From Planococcus citri (lineage: Eukaryota > Arthropoda > Insecta > Hemiptera > Pseudococcidae): 64,000 nt of DNA. How positions within the stretch are numbered: the first letter of the stretch is position 1; the number at the start of each line of letters is the position of its first letter. The translations under genes and the position numbers were made by a program. The DNA lies in the NCBI RefSeq assembly GCF_950023065.1, contig NC_088679.1, forward strand, positions 70,866,001-70,930,000. Reading direction: 5' to 3'. The notes under the pieces were generated by a model. It did not search any database and had not been told where the DNA came from. It saw nothing but the letters and a program-made list of their open reading frames with translations. Positions 36,440-47,399 of the stretch are shown here, piece by piece.

Positions 36440-37211
36440 CGAGGGTCGGTCCAGAAGTGGCGCCTGTTTTGCCATCAGTTGGCAACACTGCGTCCAAACG
36501 GCTCAAAATTTGGAGGGATTGTAGATTTTGAGTGTGGGAACACACTGGAACAAACAGAAACGCGATATCTCTTCGCGTTCGCGGTCTGTGGGTCTGTAAA
36601 AATGGTGCTGCCCATTGAGACGGGAGGTGGTATTTTTCTTAGCAAAATAATAAGTTTTTTATGAGTTAAAGGGTTAAAATCATTAAAAATTTATCCAGAA
36701 TTGTGTCCTGAACACAGTAAGAAGTGTATCAATGAGTCTACCGCACGAATACATAACTTGTTCAATTTGTATAGCGCCAATCTGCTTCGATTTGCTGTTT
36801 GACTCGTTCAACATGTTCGTCGGTAACGCTCTTGCGCGTTCGGCCACTACGCGGTTTGTCAGCAACATTCGCTCGACCTTCTTTGAAACTTTTCGCCCAA
36901 CAACGAACCCTAGACCCATCGATACACTTCTTGCTGTGTTCAGGACACAATTCTGGATAAATTTTTAATGATTTTAACCCTTTCACTCATAAAAAACTTA
37001 TTATTTTGCTAAGAAAAATACCACCTCCCGTCTCAATGGGCAGCACCATCTTTACAGACCCACAGATCGCGAACGCGAAGAGATATCGCGTTTCTGTTTG
37101 TTCCAGTGTGTTCCCACACTCAAAATCTACAATCCCTCCAAATTTTGAGCCGTTTGGACGCAGTGTTGCCAACTGATGGCAAAACAGGCGCCACTTCTGG
37201 ACCGACCCTCG
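36440..37211 (-). mobile_element. Fold-back mariner derivative, 772 bp, with 301-bp inverted arms
   Basis: It is flanked by TA on both sides (36438-36439, 37212-37213). The outer ends read CGAGGGTCGGTCCAGAAGTG inward from each side. The arms 36440-36740 and 36911-37211 are inverted copies with only six differences that I can count. The 170-bp centre plus part of the right arm encode, on the minus strand, a mariner transposase N-terminus. It therefore looks like a mariner 5' end duplicated in inverted orientation after loss of the catalytic part, and is non-autonomous. Confidence 0.88.
36762..36986 (-). pseudogene. Mariner transposase N-terminal fragment
   Basis: The 74-residue frame contains SRVRCWAKSFKEGRANVADK followed by PRSGRTRKSVTDEHVERVKQ, the second half of the mariner N-terminal DNA-binding (helix-turn-helix) region and its linker. 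The start Met at 36986 lies within the arm, and the first ~25 residues (KSLKIYPELCPEHSKKCI) are also encoded in the left arm on the + strand. The frame stops right after IEADWRYTN. The catalytic D..D..D domain is completely absent, so no transposition activity can be expected. It could at most bind mariner ends. Confidence 0.85.
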
Positions 37212-38095
37212 TACATACAAAGTGTTAACAAACAGTTTCGATTGTTTTGAATGTTTGTCAGTTAGAAATAGTCACAAGGAGTGCATTTTTTTATTGGTTT
37301 GTACCAAATGGAAACAATTTTTTAAATTGATCACTTTTCAGAAAAATGAATTTAATGCACACATAATGAAATTTTAGTTTTTTGAGAAAAACTCAAAAAC
37401 TAAGCACTCTAGAAAAAAAACTGACGACATTATGTCGATTGGAAATTTAATTCTCTACAACTTTGTGGACGTGAAATTTTTTTTGGACGCTTCCTTTTGC
37501 CTCCACATCAACTTTAATGAAAGGTTATAACTCAAAAATGTTTTCCAAACATTGAAATATTTCCTCTTTAAAATTTCATTTTTCAAAGTGTTCTTATGCT
37601 AAACGAAGGTAGGATACCAGATCTTTAAAATGAGGTGCTATTCATTCCTCACAATTAATTATACCTAAGTTGATAAAAATAATGAATCAAGTTTTTTAAA
37701 AAAAAGAAAATCACTCTCCTGTAAAATTTCACTTTTTTGAGATGTGACCTTATTACTCCCGAGGTGCGATATGTATATATTTGTATGTTATGGACCAAGT
37801 CCGAAATTGTACCATTCGGGGATAGTAAGTGCATCTGATTTTGTACCATCTCCAAAGTGTGTGGACCAAGCCTGAATGTTCCTTTTTCATCGGGCTTGGT
37901 TCATACCATGCCCGGAGGATCCGCACAAAGTGTTCGACTTCGTACAAATTGTGTTATGCTAAGTTCGAAAGATAGTTTTATAACGAATGAATTCGAATTA
38001 TATGCCTTTATTCCATATTAGATAATAATAATAATAATAATATTGGCTGTGCGACGGATACATAGAGCGCGCTGCTACGCGCCGAAACGCAAAGT

Positions 38096-38623
38096 TGAAA
38101 ACGGGTCCAGTTGTACAGAGAGTATAGGGAGAAATCACGTTTTTAAATTTTTACGCATAAACTGTAGGGTTTTTTGCTATTATGTATAAAACATTATTTT
38201 CAGAGAATTTAATTTCCGATTTTTTGGTGTAAAAAAAATTGAATTTCGATGATTTCTTTCACCCGCTTTTAGCATTTCACAACTTTTTAATTGAATTTCT
38301 CCGCGAGTATTGAAGCTAAAAATCTGGTGATTATATTAATGGAAAGAGGAGAAAATGCTGATTACTGAGAACATTAAAAAAATTGGGATTTACCGATGTA
38401 TTTTTTTGTAAAATGCTGAAAACGGGTGAAAATTGCTACACGAAAACTGAATTTGTCACGTTGGAAATGGTCGAAGTTCATTTTTTTTTATACCAAAAAA
38501 TCGGAAATTAAATTTACTTTAAATAATTTCCTATACAATTGGTAAAAAACCCTACTATTTTTGCGTAAAAATTAAAAAACGCGATTTCTCCCTATGCTCT
38601 CTGTACAACTGGACCCGTTTTCA
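38096..38623. mobile_element. Inner fold-back element
   Basis: The left arm starts TGAAAACGGGTCCAGTTGTA and continues through TAGGGAGAAATC, TTTTACGCA, GTAGGGTTTTTT and TTTAATTTCCGATTTTTTGG to about 38283. The same series occurs inverted from 38623 back to about 38408. The loop is 38284-38407. It is non-coding, and arm divergence is moderate. Confidence 0.78.
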
Positions 38624-38714
38624 GCATTTCGAGCGTTCGCCGCTAGATGTCAGCCACTTTGCGTCGCAGTACCAATTCATATTATTCAGTTGATTTGTTT
38701 TCAAACAAATTGTT

Positions 38715-39200
38715 TACGTAGAAAATTGGTTCATTTTTTGGCGAATCTCGTTCGCGAACGAATTGATTCATTTGTAGTGAATCATTCCCGAACGAATTGG
38801 TTCATTTTTTGTGAATCATTCGCGAACGAGTAGATGAATTGGTTCATTTTTTTGTGCATCATTCGTGAACGAATAGATTCATTTTTTTTAGTAAATCATT
38901 CGCGAAGGAATTGATTTATTTTGAGTGAATCATTTGTGAACGAATTGATTCATTTTTTGTGCGAATCTCGTTCGCGAACGAATTGATTCATTTTTTGGCA
39001 AATCTCATTTGCGAACGAATTGATTCATTTTTTGTACGAATCTCGTTCGCGAACGAATTGATTCATTTTTTGGAAAATCTCGTTTGCGAACGAATTGATT
39101 CATTTTTAGTGAATCATTCGCGAACGAATTGATTTATTTTTTAGTGAATCGTTCACGAACGAATTGATTCATTTTTTGTGAATCGTTCACGAACGATTAA
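38715..39200. repeat. Satellite array, 13 copies of a ~37-44 bp unit with TTCGCGAACGAA core
   Basis: The unit is approximately GAATCATTCGCGAACGAATT followed by GATTCATTTTTTGT. I count 13 occurrences of the GAACGA-type core, with variants TTTGCGAACG, TTCACGAACG and TTCGTGAACG. The core TTCGCGAA is a perfect palindrome, and GAATCA...TGATTC makes each unit nearly palindromic. The same motif reappears at 40986-43150. Confidence 0.85.
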
Positions 39201-39654
39201 AAAAATTAATCACTTCCTTTCTAAATGATTCGTTTGAAAATTCATTGTTATCAAATATGGGATAAATGCATGTGATTCGAATTCATTCACTATAAAACTA
39301 TATTACGAACTTTGCACAAAATAATTTGTACCAAGTCGTACACTTTGTCCGGACCCTCCGGGCATGGTACGAACCAAGCCCGATTAAAAAGGAACGTTCA
39401 CGCTTGATCCGCACACTTCGGAGTTGGTACAAAAGCAGCTGTACTATCTCCGAATTGTGCAATTTCGGGCTTTGTCCATAACATATATAAAGGTATCTAC
39501 CTGACTTTTAGCATAATTTATCTCCCACCCCCACCACTTTATCCAGCTTATGTTTAAAATATCCGGAAAATTGGAAAAATTATTCTAGCCAGGTAAAATC
39601 ATTTCATTGAAAAACTGGACACTCGGTCTCAAGACATTTGACATAACACCCTGT

Positions 39655-40974
39655 ATTGTAAACGAATGAATCGTTATAAAATATTCGACGACGTACAGAT
39701 CCGCATTTTCCATTCTTATTTTTAATACCACCATTCACCATATACGTATAAGAAAAGGAAAAAACCCCAGCAGGAAAATGGCACTTGTCTGGAAATTACC
39801 GTTGCGGTGACTTTTTCCATACTCCTATTCACGGTACAGTTGTTCGAGTGTAAACATTGACGCCGCGATCTGCGAACAATGGCTTGTAACGAGGACATCT
39901 CCGCGTCTTTCTGCCGGCTCTGCGAACGTATTGAGACATCGATATAAACGTGTTAACTGACAAGCGGAATTTCAATAGTTGATATTGGCTTTGCTATAGT
40001 ATGGTACACGCGAATTCAAAATCACTCGAAGGCGAAGTGACGACGGTGTCGATTTCAAAGCCAGCGTCGAATTCTGCTTTTTTTTCTGTTTCGCTCGTCG
40101 TTCATCCCTCTTATCGTGGTATGCTCACGACTACGACGCTGGTGTTTCCACTCTTCTTCATTTCGAGTACTTTGCGCCCTGCGTCGTCGTCGTTTTCGTC
40201 AACCCTGTCGCATGGTACGATATTTGTCATTCGCACAAACCGAAACGATTAACCAGCAGACATCGTACTAACGCTGTAAAAAATCCTTTAAACGAGCTGA
40301 TTAATGAATGAAGCTGCGTGTTTAACGGTTTCGGTCGATGTTTCGTGTGCGTGTGTATTAAAGTGCCTATAATATAAATGTATCGTACAAATACGTATGT
40401 AGCTATTGCGAATTTTTGATGACTGTAGACGTAGGTACTTTAACATTGGAGCATGTATAACGTCGCGTCAATGGTGTTAAAGAGGGATGGATTTACATCG
40501 AAATCGTATATACGCTTACGTGTCTTCCTCTCGTCCACGTTTTCGCGTTCAATACCACGTAATCGCGTGTAACTAATTAGTTACATCGACTAAAAGCCAT
40601 TTTTCTAATTAAAACGCCGCCGAAATTCACCATAACACGGTGAAGAAGGTTATTTCGATTCTTTTGAGTGGTACTTTTCACATTTTCATTCCCAACAGAT
40701 TTGCATTCTGGTTACATTTAATTAATTGAGTTCGGAAAATGCGGCGCGAAATTATTGCCAACACGTACTACAAAGTAGTCGGACGTGAAATTACGAAAAT
40801 TCGAGGAAATTAGAAATTTTGATCGAGGGTAGAGGGGAAGAGAGGGAGAGCGGGAGAGAGACAGAATTTGTTCAAATACTGGGAGAACTTCAACAAGAGT
40901 TGATATTTGGGCTTATGCATTCATTTTCATTTGTTTCTATAGTTTGAAATTCGTTCTTGAATGACGATATTTTA
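39655..40974. other. No gene recognised
   Basis: This is unique-looking sequence of more balanced composition. The frame at 40001-40252 is Ser/Thr-rich without a known motif. A purine-rich GAGAGGGAGAGCGGGAGAG run lies near 40840. Confidence 0.45.
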
Positions 40975-41391
40975 TTTTTTGAATGAATCATTCGCGAACG
41001 TATTCATATAAATAATCTTTTCGATGAGCTGATTACAAAATGAATTGTTCATGAGTCATGATTCTCGACCGTTTTGAAAATCCAATTCGTTTCTTGACAG
41101 ATTCACTAAAGAATTTTTTTTGTTCAAAAAATGATAAACTGACTATTAAAATGAATCGTTCGCGAGTGATTCATCATTTTTTGAACGAATCATTCGCGAA
41201 CTGCTCATTTTATGGAAGCAGATTATTTTTTCGATACCTAAGCTTGAAAATTGAAACCTTCAATGGTCAATGTTGTTGGTTCTTCATGAATGGCAATCTA
41301 ACTGCTATGTGAATATTGGTCAAAACCATGAAATCGTTCTCAGAACAAATTATAGGGAATTTGAAAGACAAGAAGACGAAGAAGACGAAGA

Positions 41392-42371
41392 GAGAGTGAT
41401 CTGAGGTTTATTTGACTTCAACATGTTACATTACATACAAAAATACCTTAAAACATACAAACTGAAATAAGTAATAGGACATTACAGATAAATTATCCCA
41501 CACCTATGCGCTCAGGGCGCGAGCGGTGAGGGGCTCTCTCTTTGTACAATTTGAGAAAATATTGATTAAATAATTAAGTATAACATGAGCGCTGTGCAAC
41601 AGCTAAATAATTGAACATTAATGCAAATACAAAGAGAAATATAGAGAAAAAAAAAACAAAAAACAAAATAAAAACGAAAAAATACATAAAAAAAATAAAA
41701 TAAAAACAAAATAAGGGCAATATAATGGAAAGAATAATGTATAAGTAATTTTAAACCATGAGTATAAACACCAGATGATGATTGAAGAACAAACCAGTAG
41801 GGACAATAAGCCATTATACATATATTTAAGAGGAGAGTATCGATATCACAAATTCAGTTTCAAACAAACCTAGACATGGGTAACGCCAACGATGCATGAA
41901 TTAACTAAACAACCTCATCTAACTGACAAATCAAAAATTAATATCTTCAGAGACTATTTACCAGGTAAATAACTTCAGAGAATCAGTGACACTGCAAACT
42001 AACTCCATTTATGTTGGGGGGGGGGGCACTACCTAGATACTCGACCAGCCATTTGAGCAATCCTCTCTGAAAGGACTTCGTTTTCTCCTTTTGACGCAAA
42101 TTATGAGGAACGCTATTGTACAAAGCAGGGAATTGGTACGGAGCCTGCATCCTCGTTCGTGACACATGCCAGTCTGGTACTTTTGCCACTGTATCCCGCC
42201 TTCTGAGCCCTGATCTATTACTCACACCTACTCCAAATTTTACTCTCTTTTTATGTACATATGATGCAGCCACATAGGTATACAAACTGGGCAACTGTAA
42301 AATTTCCAATCTTTTGAAGTGGTCTTTGGTAGAATCTCGCCGCTGGAGACCCACAATGTTCCTTATGGCCC
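41392..42371 (-). mobile_element. 5'-truncated non-LTR retrotransposon tail inserted in a minisatellite
   Basis: The minus-strand frame from the very edge (42371) reads WAIRNIVGLQRRDSTKDHFK, then RLEILQLPSLYTYVAASYVH, GVSNRSGLRRRD and, near the end, PALYNSVPHNLR..KTKSFQRGLLKWL. This is the usual C-terminal tail of CR1/Jockey-like reverse transcriptase proteins (L.LP.LY.YE...YVHKN..., YN.LP..I...K..FK..L...L). The stop is near 41983, followed by ~590 bases of 3' UTR to 41392. The catalytic domain is missing through 5' truncation. Both flanks are the GAAGACGAA repeat, as expected of insertion into that array. Confidence 0.8.
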
Positions 42372-42641
42372 AACGAAGAAGACGAAGAAGACGAAGAAGA
42401 CGAAGAAGATGAAGAAGACGAAGAAGACGAAGAAGACGAAAAAGACGAAAAAGACGAAAAAGACGAAAAAGACGAAAAAGACGAAAAAGACGAAAAAGAC
42501 GAAAAAGACGAAAAAGACGAAAAAGACGAAAAAGACGAAAAAGACGAAAAAGACGAAAAAGACGAAAAAGACGAAAAAGACGAAAAAGACGAAAAAGACG
42601 AAAGAGACGAAAAAGACGAAAAAGACGAAAAAGACGAAAAA
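42372..42641. repeat. 9-bp minisatellite GACGAAAAA / GACGAAGAA, about 30 units
   Basis: A perfect or near-perfect 9-bp period runs for 270 bases, beginning as GACGAAGAA and then becoming GACGAAAAA, with one GACGAAAGA variant (near 42604). A short matching block GAAGACGAAGAAGACGAAG lies at 41367-41391, on the other side of the retrotransposon. The K/T repeat and F/V repeat frames here are consequences of the repeat. Confidence 0.95.
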
Positions 42642-43165
42642 ATTGCTATCCAACCACTACATGAGTCGTTTCAAATAAATACATCGTTCTCAAAATGAAT
42701 CATTCGCGAACGATTTCATCAACTCTGATTCGGATCTGAAAGAATTTTAATAATAGATTTTGTCTTTTTGGTTGTTCTTAGTCGAGAACGATTTGGTAAA
42801 CGAGAAAATAAATCGGCTGCAAGAATCATTTTTTGAGCGAATCGTTCACGAACGTTCCAAAAAACAAATTATTTTTCTGAAAGTTTCGAACTTTCGACCA
42901 ATTCACTAGAGTAGTTTTTTTTTTTTTGTTCACTGATTCGCTCATTGATAGATGAGCTGACTACAGAATGAATCGTTCGCGAATGATTCCATAAAAATGA
43001 TTCAGATTCCAAAACGTGTTGATTGATTCTTTCACGAACAATTAAATAAATGGCATTGTTAATAAAATATTTTTTTCTAGATTCTGATTGATTCATCAGA
43101 GAACGTTTTCCTGTTCACTGATGTAAAGTTGGTCATAAAATGAATCATTAGCGAACGTCTCAACT

Positions 43166-46100
43166 TCAAGATTGTACAACTCCTCATCTATGATACTTGG
43201 CTCAAAACTCATTTCACTGTTCGAAAATTCGTTGAAATTTATAATTATGCTCACTTCTAAAGCTTTCATCGACATTTTCAGAATTTCTTAGATTACGAGT
43301 TTTCAAATTTGAAGTTCAACTTTCATAATAATGCTGCGAGTACGAACTATGATTTACAATTTCGTAAAAATGACCGTCGTTGACATCCTCCACCCCCAAA
43401 TTTAAGCAAAATTTTCAATAAATGTCGAAGTCATGCGATATATCGATTGCTATGTTTTCGAAGGTGCTAAACACGAATAAATGGTGTTATTTTTTCAATC
43501 TGACCCCTTCCACACCACCAGTGCTCCCTCATACGTATATCATTTCATTTTTGAAATAAACATAAAATTCCAACGATCATCAACGATTCTCCTCGTTAAT
43601 TTTACCCTCGCCCTTCTCCCATCTGGCCTAGATTTCCTTCTTCATATTATACTCGAAACCTCTCGCTATACACATTCGCAGCAAAACTAGCTCTACTCGA
43701 CTATACCTACCTACTATACAAACCACAACTATCTAGGCGCCATTTTCCACTCGTAATTTTTTTCCTCTCTTACTCGTATTCTCTCTCGGTGTAATCCTAA
43801 GTCATTAAATCTTTCAACGCAAGGCCGAACTGATAAGCGAAAACAAACTCGTTAAAACAACGTATTCTAGCTGCCTCATCTCCCTCCATCCCTTTTGCCA
43901 TCATCATCGCATCGAGTTGCGAGTATATCACAGCGACGAAGCACGTTTCGTAGGTCAGCGTTTCAAATTAAGTTGCTCTCGAGAGAAAATTTCGACTTTT
44001 CAGCCACTCTACACTTCAACTTTTCATATTCAAAACGAGATAACATCTACACTACCCACACTTACGCATCCATCGTATTCACGTTGACCCCATTTTTATA
44101 CACACAGCTACCTAGTGGTTTACTGACTCGACTGTATGCTCGTGTATGATGATGAGCATCACACTGCTGCAATCATATTCCAAGCTGCCAACTCGTTAAC
44201 CATGTACAGCACAGTATGTTCTTTTCTCATCTTCAGATGCTGTAAATCATCTTCTGTGTAGCAAGATGAAAAATTGTTCGGTAAATTATTCTTGATGGGT
44301 TCAAAATGAATATCGTCAGAGATGTGTGGGATGTCCTGCTCAGAATGTGGGTTAGATTGGTACCAGACTATACGATATGTGAAGATTTCAGAGACACAGA
44401 CTGATTCAATTCGCTTTCAATATCGTATTGTTTTCATTTTCATAATCCTATTGTCTCTTATATTGGACTCGTATATGTGTATGTTTCGTTTCGTATACAT
44501 TTATTCAATGCCTTTGCCAATCTATATGCACGTATAGATTCGCGGCGTGTTTCAATTTGTACAATGTATACCTACGTTGTGTTTTCTCATGCTTTTCCAA
44601 AAGCTCATCTAGTGTAAAAATTTATATTTACTAAAAATATTCGCCAACGTAACCGTATTCGTCTTCTAGTTGATTCAAAAATTTACATTATCAATACGCG
44701 ATTGCGACGACGTAGCTCCTTCCAAATCATCTTACGTGTATTCTTCGACTCGCAGCACATACTATAAATTCATAAGTCTGCTCTTCGCGAATAAACTATA
44801 TTTATATATATACGATGGCGTAATAATCAGCATTTCACATCACAGCTGCAGCAAAAACTTGACCAGGCAACAGCTCGAGAAACGTGGCGAAGCATTTAAA
44901 AAAGAACCTTTCGTCGTCTCCGTCTCCGTCTCGTTGCGATAAAAATTATTATTCTTTAGAATAATTCTATAATTTGATTTATTCTCAAATTATTATGGCG
45001 CGATTCCGAATACGTGAAAATACTGTAGAATTACGCGAAACTTATTATATAAGGAGGCGAGAGCTCGCCACCGCCACTTCTGCGCCATCCTCGTTCGCCT
45101 TAATTAACGTGTCCAGCGCTTTTCTCGGTTGCCACTGCTGTTCTCCCGATACGACGACGACGACGTCATTTGCATTACTAAAACCGTCTCGCGCCAAGCT
45201 GATAAAACTTTTGCGCCAAATGGCCCACAGTTTAAAAATTAGTATCCGGTGTCGGCTGCACAGTGCACACCGCACACGCTCAATGTTAAATTAGTTGAGT
45301 AAACGGCACAGCACACAGCAGGTTTTTTTTTCACATCGATGTACTCGTATACTCTGCACGCCTTCATCATCGCCCATCGGCTCGGTTATTCTCTTGGTAT
45401 TTTCAAATTACTTGCCATCGAGAACTTGCAACGAGGTCTATTAGACTATTACCAGTAATGTTCGTTGTTGAGATTTTCAAAAGCTCCTTGCGACGATGTG
45501 CTTTGCAGCAAAGTACTCGTGATGGGGAACTGGAGGGGTTCGATCTGCATTTAATGGTACGTATTTAGTATTTACCGCCCGATATACGAGTAGAACTTTG
45601 TCGATGCGAACGAAAGGCACGGAAAGGTACCCATTTTTACCGCGTATATTTCCGCTGCTGGAATGTGCATTTGATAGGTATAGGCAAATTGTACGTTTCT
45701 TTGAATCCAGCTACAGTAATGCGAAGCTGTTTTCTTTTCATTACTACAAAAGAAAATTGGATCAAGAATTTGGTGTATTTTTTCCCAAAACAAATTGTTC
45801 GTAAATGATTGTGATTCCTTTCTAGTATAAATTACTTAATGGAAAATTGAAATTGGTTAAAAATGGAATTCTTAAAAAAATCATAGGGTAGAAAGCTGAG
45901 GAGGGCTATGCCATGGGGTGAAGTTAGATTCTCAGGGTGTGCAATAGTCTTGCTTGTGCTGCTCTCTTTACTTTTACACTTATTTTTTCTCTAAAATTTT
46001 TAAAAAGTCCTATTTTTTGTCTAAACTGGCAAGATTTTTTTTACATACCAAGACTGGAAAGTTTTTTTTCTCGTTTTTTCTGTTTCTATTTAAAAATTGA

Positions 46101-46374
46101 AAAGTGGTGACTTGAATAAATTTTAATCATACCTCTTCACCCCCCTCCCTCCCCAAAGAATTGGGGCATTTATAAAATTGCAATAAATTGTACCATTTTC
46201 CGTTTTTCAAATCAAACTTTGAGAGGTTTGGTTACCTAATTTTCTTCTTTCAGAATTTTGATTATTTTCATAATTTTTCCGAGTAGCTCTTTCAAAATTA
46301 AAAAATTTGATTGAAATAAATTTTAACACATTTCTTCCCCCCCCCCTCCCTCCGACAAAAATAAGAAAACAAAT
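43166..46374. other. No gene recognised
   Basis: 43400-45830 is balanced, unique-looking sequence with several frames of 70-106 codons (43895, 44670, 44974), none with a recognisable motif. 45830-46374 is AT-rich with C-runs. It may be intronic or regulatory. Confidence 0.45.
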
Positions 46375-47232
46375 GAAGGGCGGTTTTCCAAAAGTGGATA
46401 AGTCAAGTTTTTTGAAAATTGAGTTTTTCACGCCATTGTGTTCTATAGGTCGTATCTCACCTATTTAATGCCTAACCTACCCAAAATACCTATTTACCTA
46501 CGCACAATCCAGCTTTTCTGTAAGTTGCGGATTGCAATCGTTTTTCCAAAACGCAATAAGTCATGATTACTTCGTTTTCGTTACTTTTATAGCCAAAATA
46601 GAGCTGCGAATATGGTTTTTTTAATAGATAGGACTGTAATATGTACTATATTTTCGTTTTTATTTTATTGCCAAAATGCAGATACATTTTTTCAAAATGA
46701 TAGTGCTGTAGATAAATACTTAATTTTTGCCAATTTTATCGCCAAAATGCAGGTAAAAAATTTTTTTTTCAATCAAAAATTTTTTTTTTGTAGATTTATT
46801 GCCGAAATAGTGGTAAGATTTTTTTTAAATCAAAAATCTTTTTTTTCAATTTATAGTGTTGTAATAGGTACTTAATTTTTGTTTAAAGTACAGGTAAAAT
46901 TTTTTGTAATCAATTTTTTTGGTCATATACTTTTGTATTGTGAATTAGAGTTGACTTACATCAATTTGCAACACTGGTTCTATCATATAAATGAAAACAT
47001 GAAAAATCGTTTTTCCAAAAGGCGATAAGTCAGTTTACTTTTTCTGCCGCAGAAGCGCTGCAAACTTGAGTTACACCATGAAACCAACACCTACGTGTTG
47101 AGATAGATCCAATACAACATGCAGGATAGGTGGCATACTCCAAGTGCATCGCGCCTTGAAATGGGCACTAAAAACATAATTTATCTCGAAATCATAATTT
47201 TTGACTTATCGCTTTTTGGAAAACCGCCCTTC
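46375..47232. mobile_element. MITE-like element, 858 bp, AAAT target duplication
   Basis: The termini GAAGGGCGGTTTTCCAAAA and then GATAAGTCAA occur at the left end and inverted at the right end. AAAT flanks both sides (46371-46374, 47233-47236). Related internal copies of TTTTTCCAAAA.GC.ATAAGTCA occur near 46540 and 47010. The interior is T-rich with CCAAAATGCAG-type repeats near 46670-46760. No transposase frame is present. Confidence 0.75.
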
Positions 47233-47399
47233 AAATGGAAAAATGGCAACAAAAAAAAGTGTTACAATTTTCATTTCATCTTCATTTCACATTCATTCTC
47301 TTTTTCTTTCAGAACTTTAAATTGTTTTCGTATTTACCTATCTCTAGTTTCCTTTGAAAATAGAAAAATTATTAAGTTCTAGTTGTTCTCCATATTTTT

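Larger units (their letters stand above)
36201..37772. mobile_element. Inverted-repeat element hosting a mariner derivative
   Basis: The left arm (36201-36240) ATATCACACCTCGGGAGTAA and onward is repeated inverted at 37734-37772 with two differences, over about 38 bases. A further partial copy of the inner part of the arm (GAGGGTACATCTCAAAAAA) lies at about 36389-36408. The interior carries the mariner fold-back at 36440-37211. The remaining sequence (about 36241-36437 and 37214-37733) has no coding potential. Confidence 0.65.
37786..39483. mobile_element. Inverted-repeat element with ~215-bp arms enclosing a fold-back and a satellite
   Basis: The left arm 37786-38000 and right arm 39272-39483 align inverted along their length (roughly 80 percent by eye), sharing segments such as CGGGCTTGGTTC.TACCATG, CCCGGAGG.TCCG.ACAAAG and ATTCGAATTCATTC. 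Between them are a microsatellite (AAT)n at 38020-38041, a fold-back (38096-38623) and a 13-copy satellite (38715-39200). No transposase frame is present. Confidence 0.75.
35061..39654. mobile_element. Candidate large DNA element with terminal inverted repeats, filled with nested elements
   Basis: The left end ACAGGATGTTCTGTCAAACG and the right end (minus strand from 39654) ACAGGGTGTTATGTCAAATG match in inverted orientation over about 25 bases, with roughly four differences. Between them lie an interspersed repeat (35500-36010), an inverted-repeat element (36201-37772) and another (37786-39483). No transposase remains. The pair could be two ends of one old element enlarged by insertions, or two separate elements of the same family in opposite orientation. 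Confidence 0.5.
40975..43165. repeat. Dispersed second block of the TTCGCGAACG satellite, interrupted
   Basis: Core motifs are seen near 40986, 41155, 41190, 42697, 42845, 42971, 43032 and 43142 (GAATCATTCGCGAACG or close variants), spaced far more loosely than in the first array. The block is interrupted by a minisatellite and a non-LTR fragment (41367-42641). It probably represents a decayed array of the same family. Confidence 0.7.

Noticed and set aside
42319..42678. 119-codon lysine/threonine repeat protein, and a Phe/Val repeat frame on the other strand
   Set aside because: Both are frames of the 9-bp GACGAAAAA minisatellite. The flanks are a truncated retrotransposon and satellite, not gene sequence.
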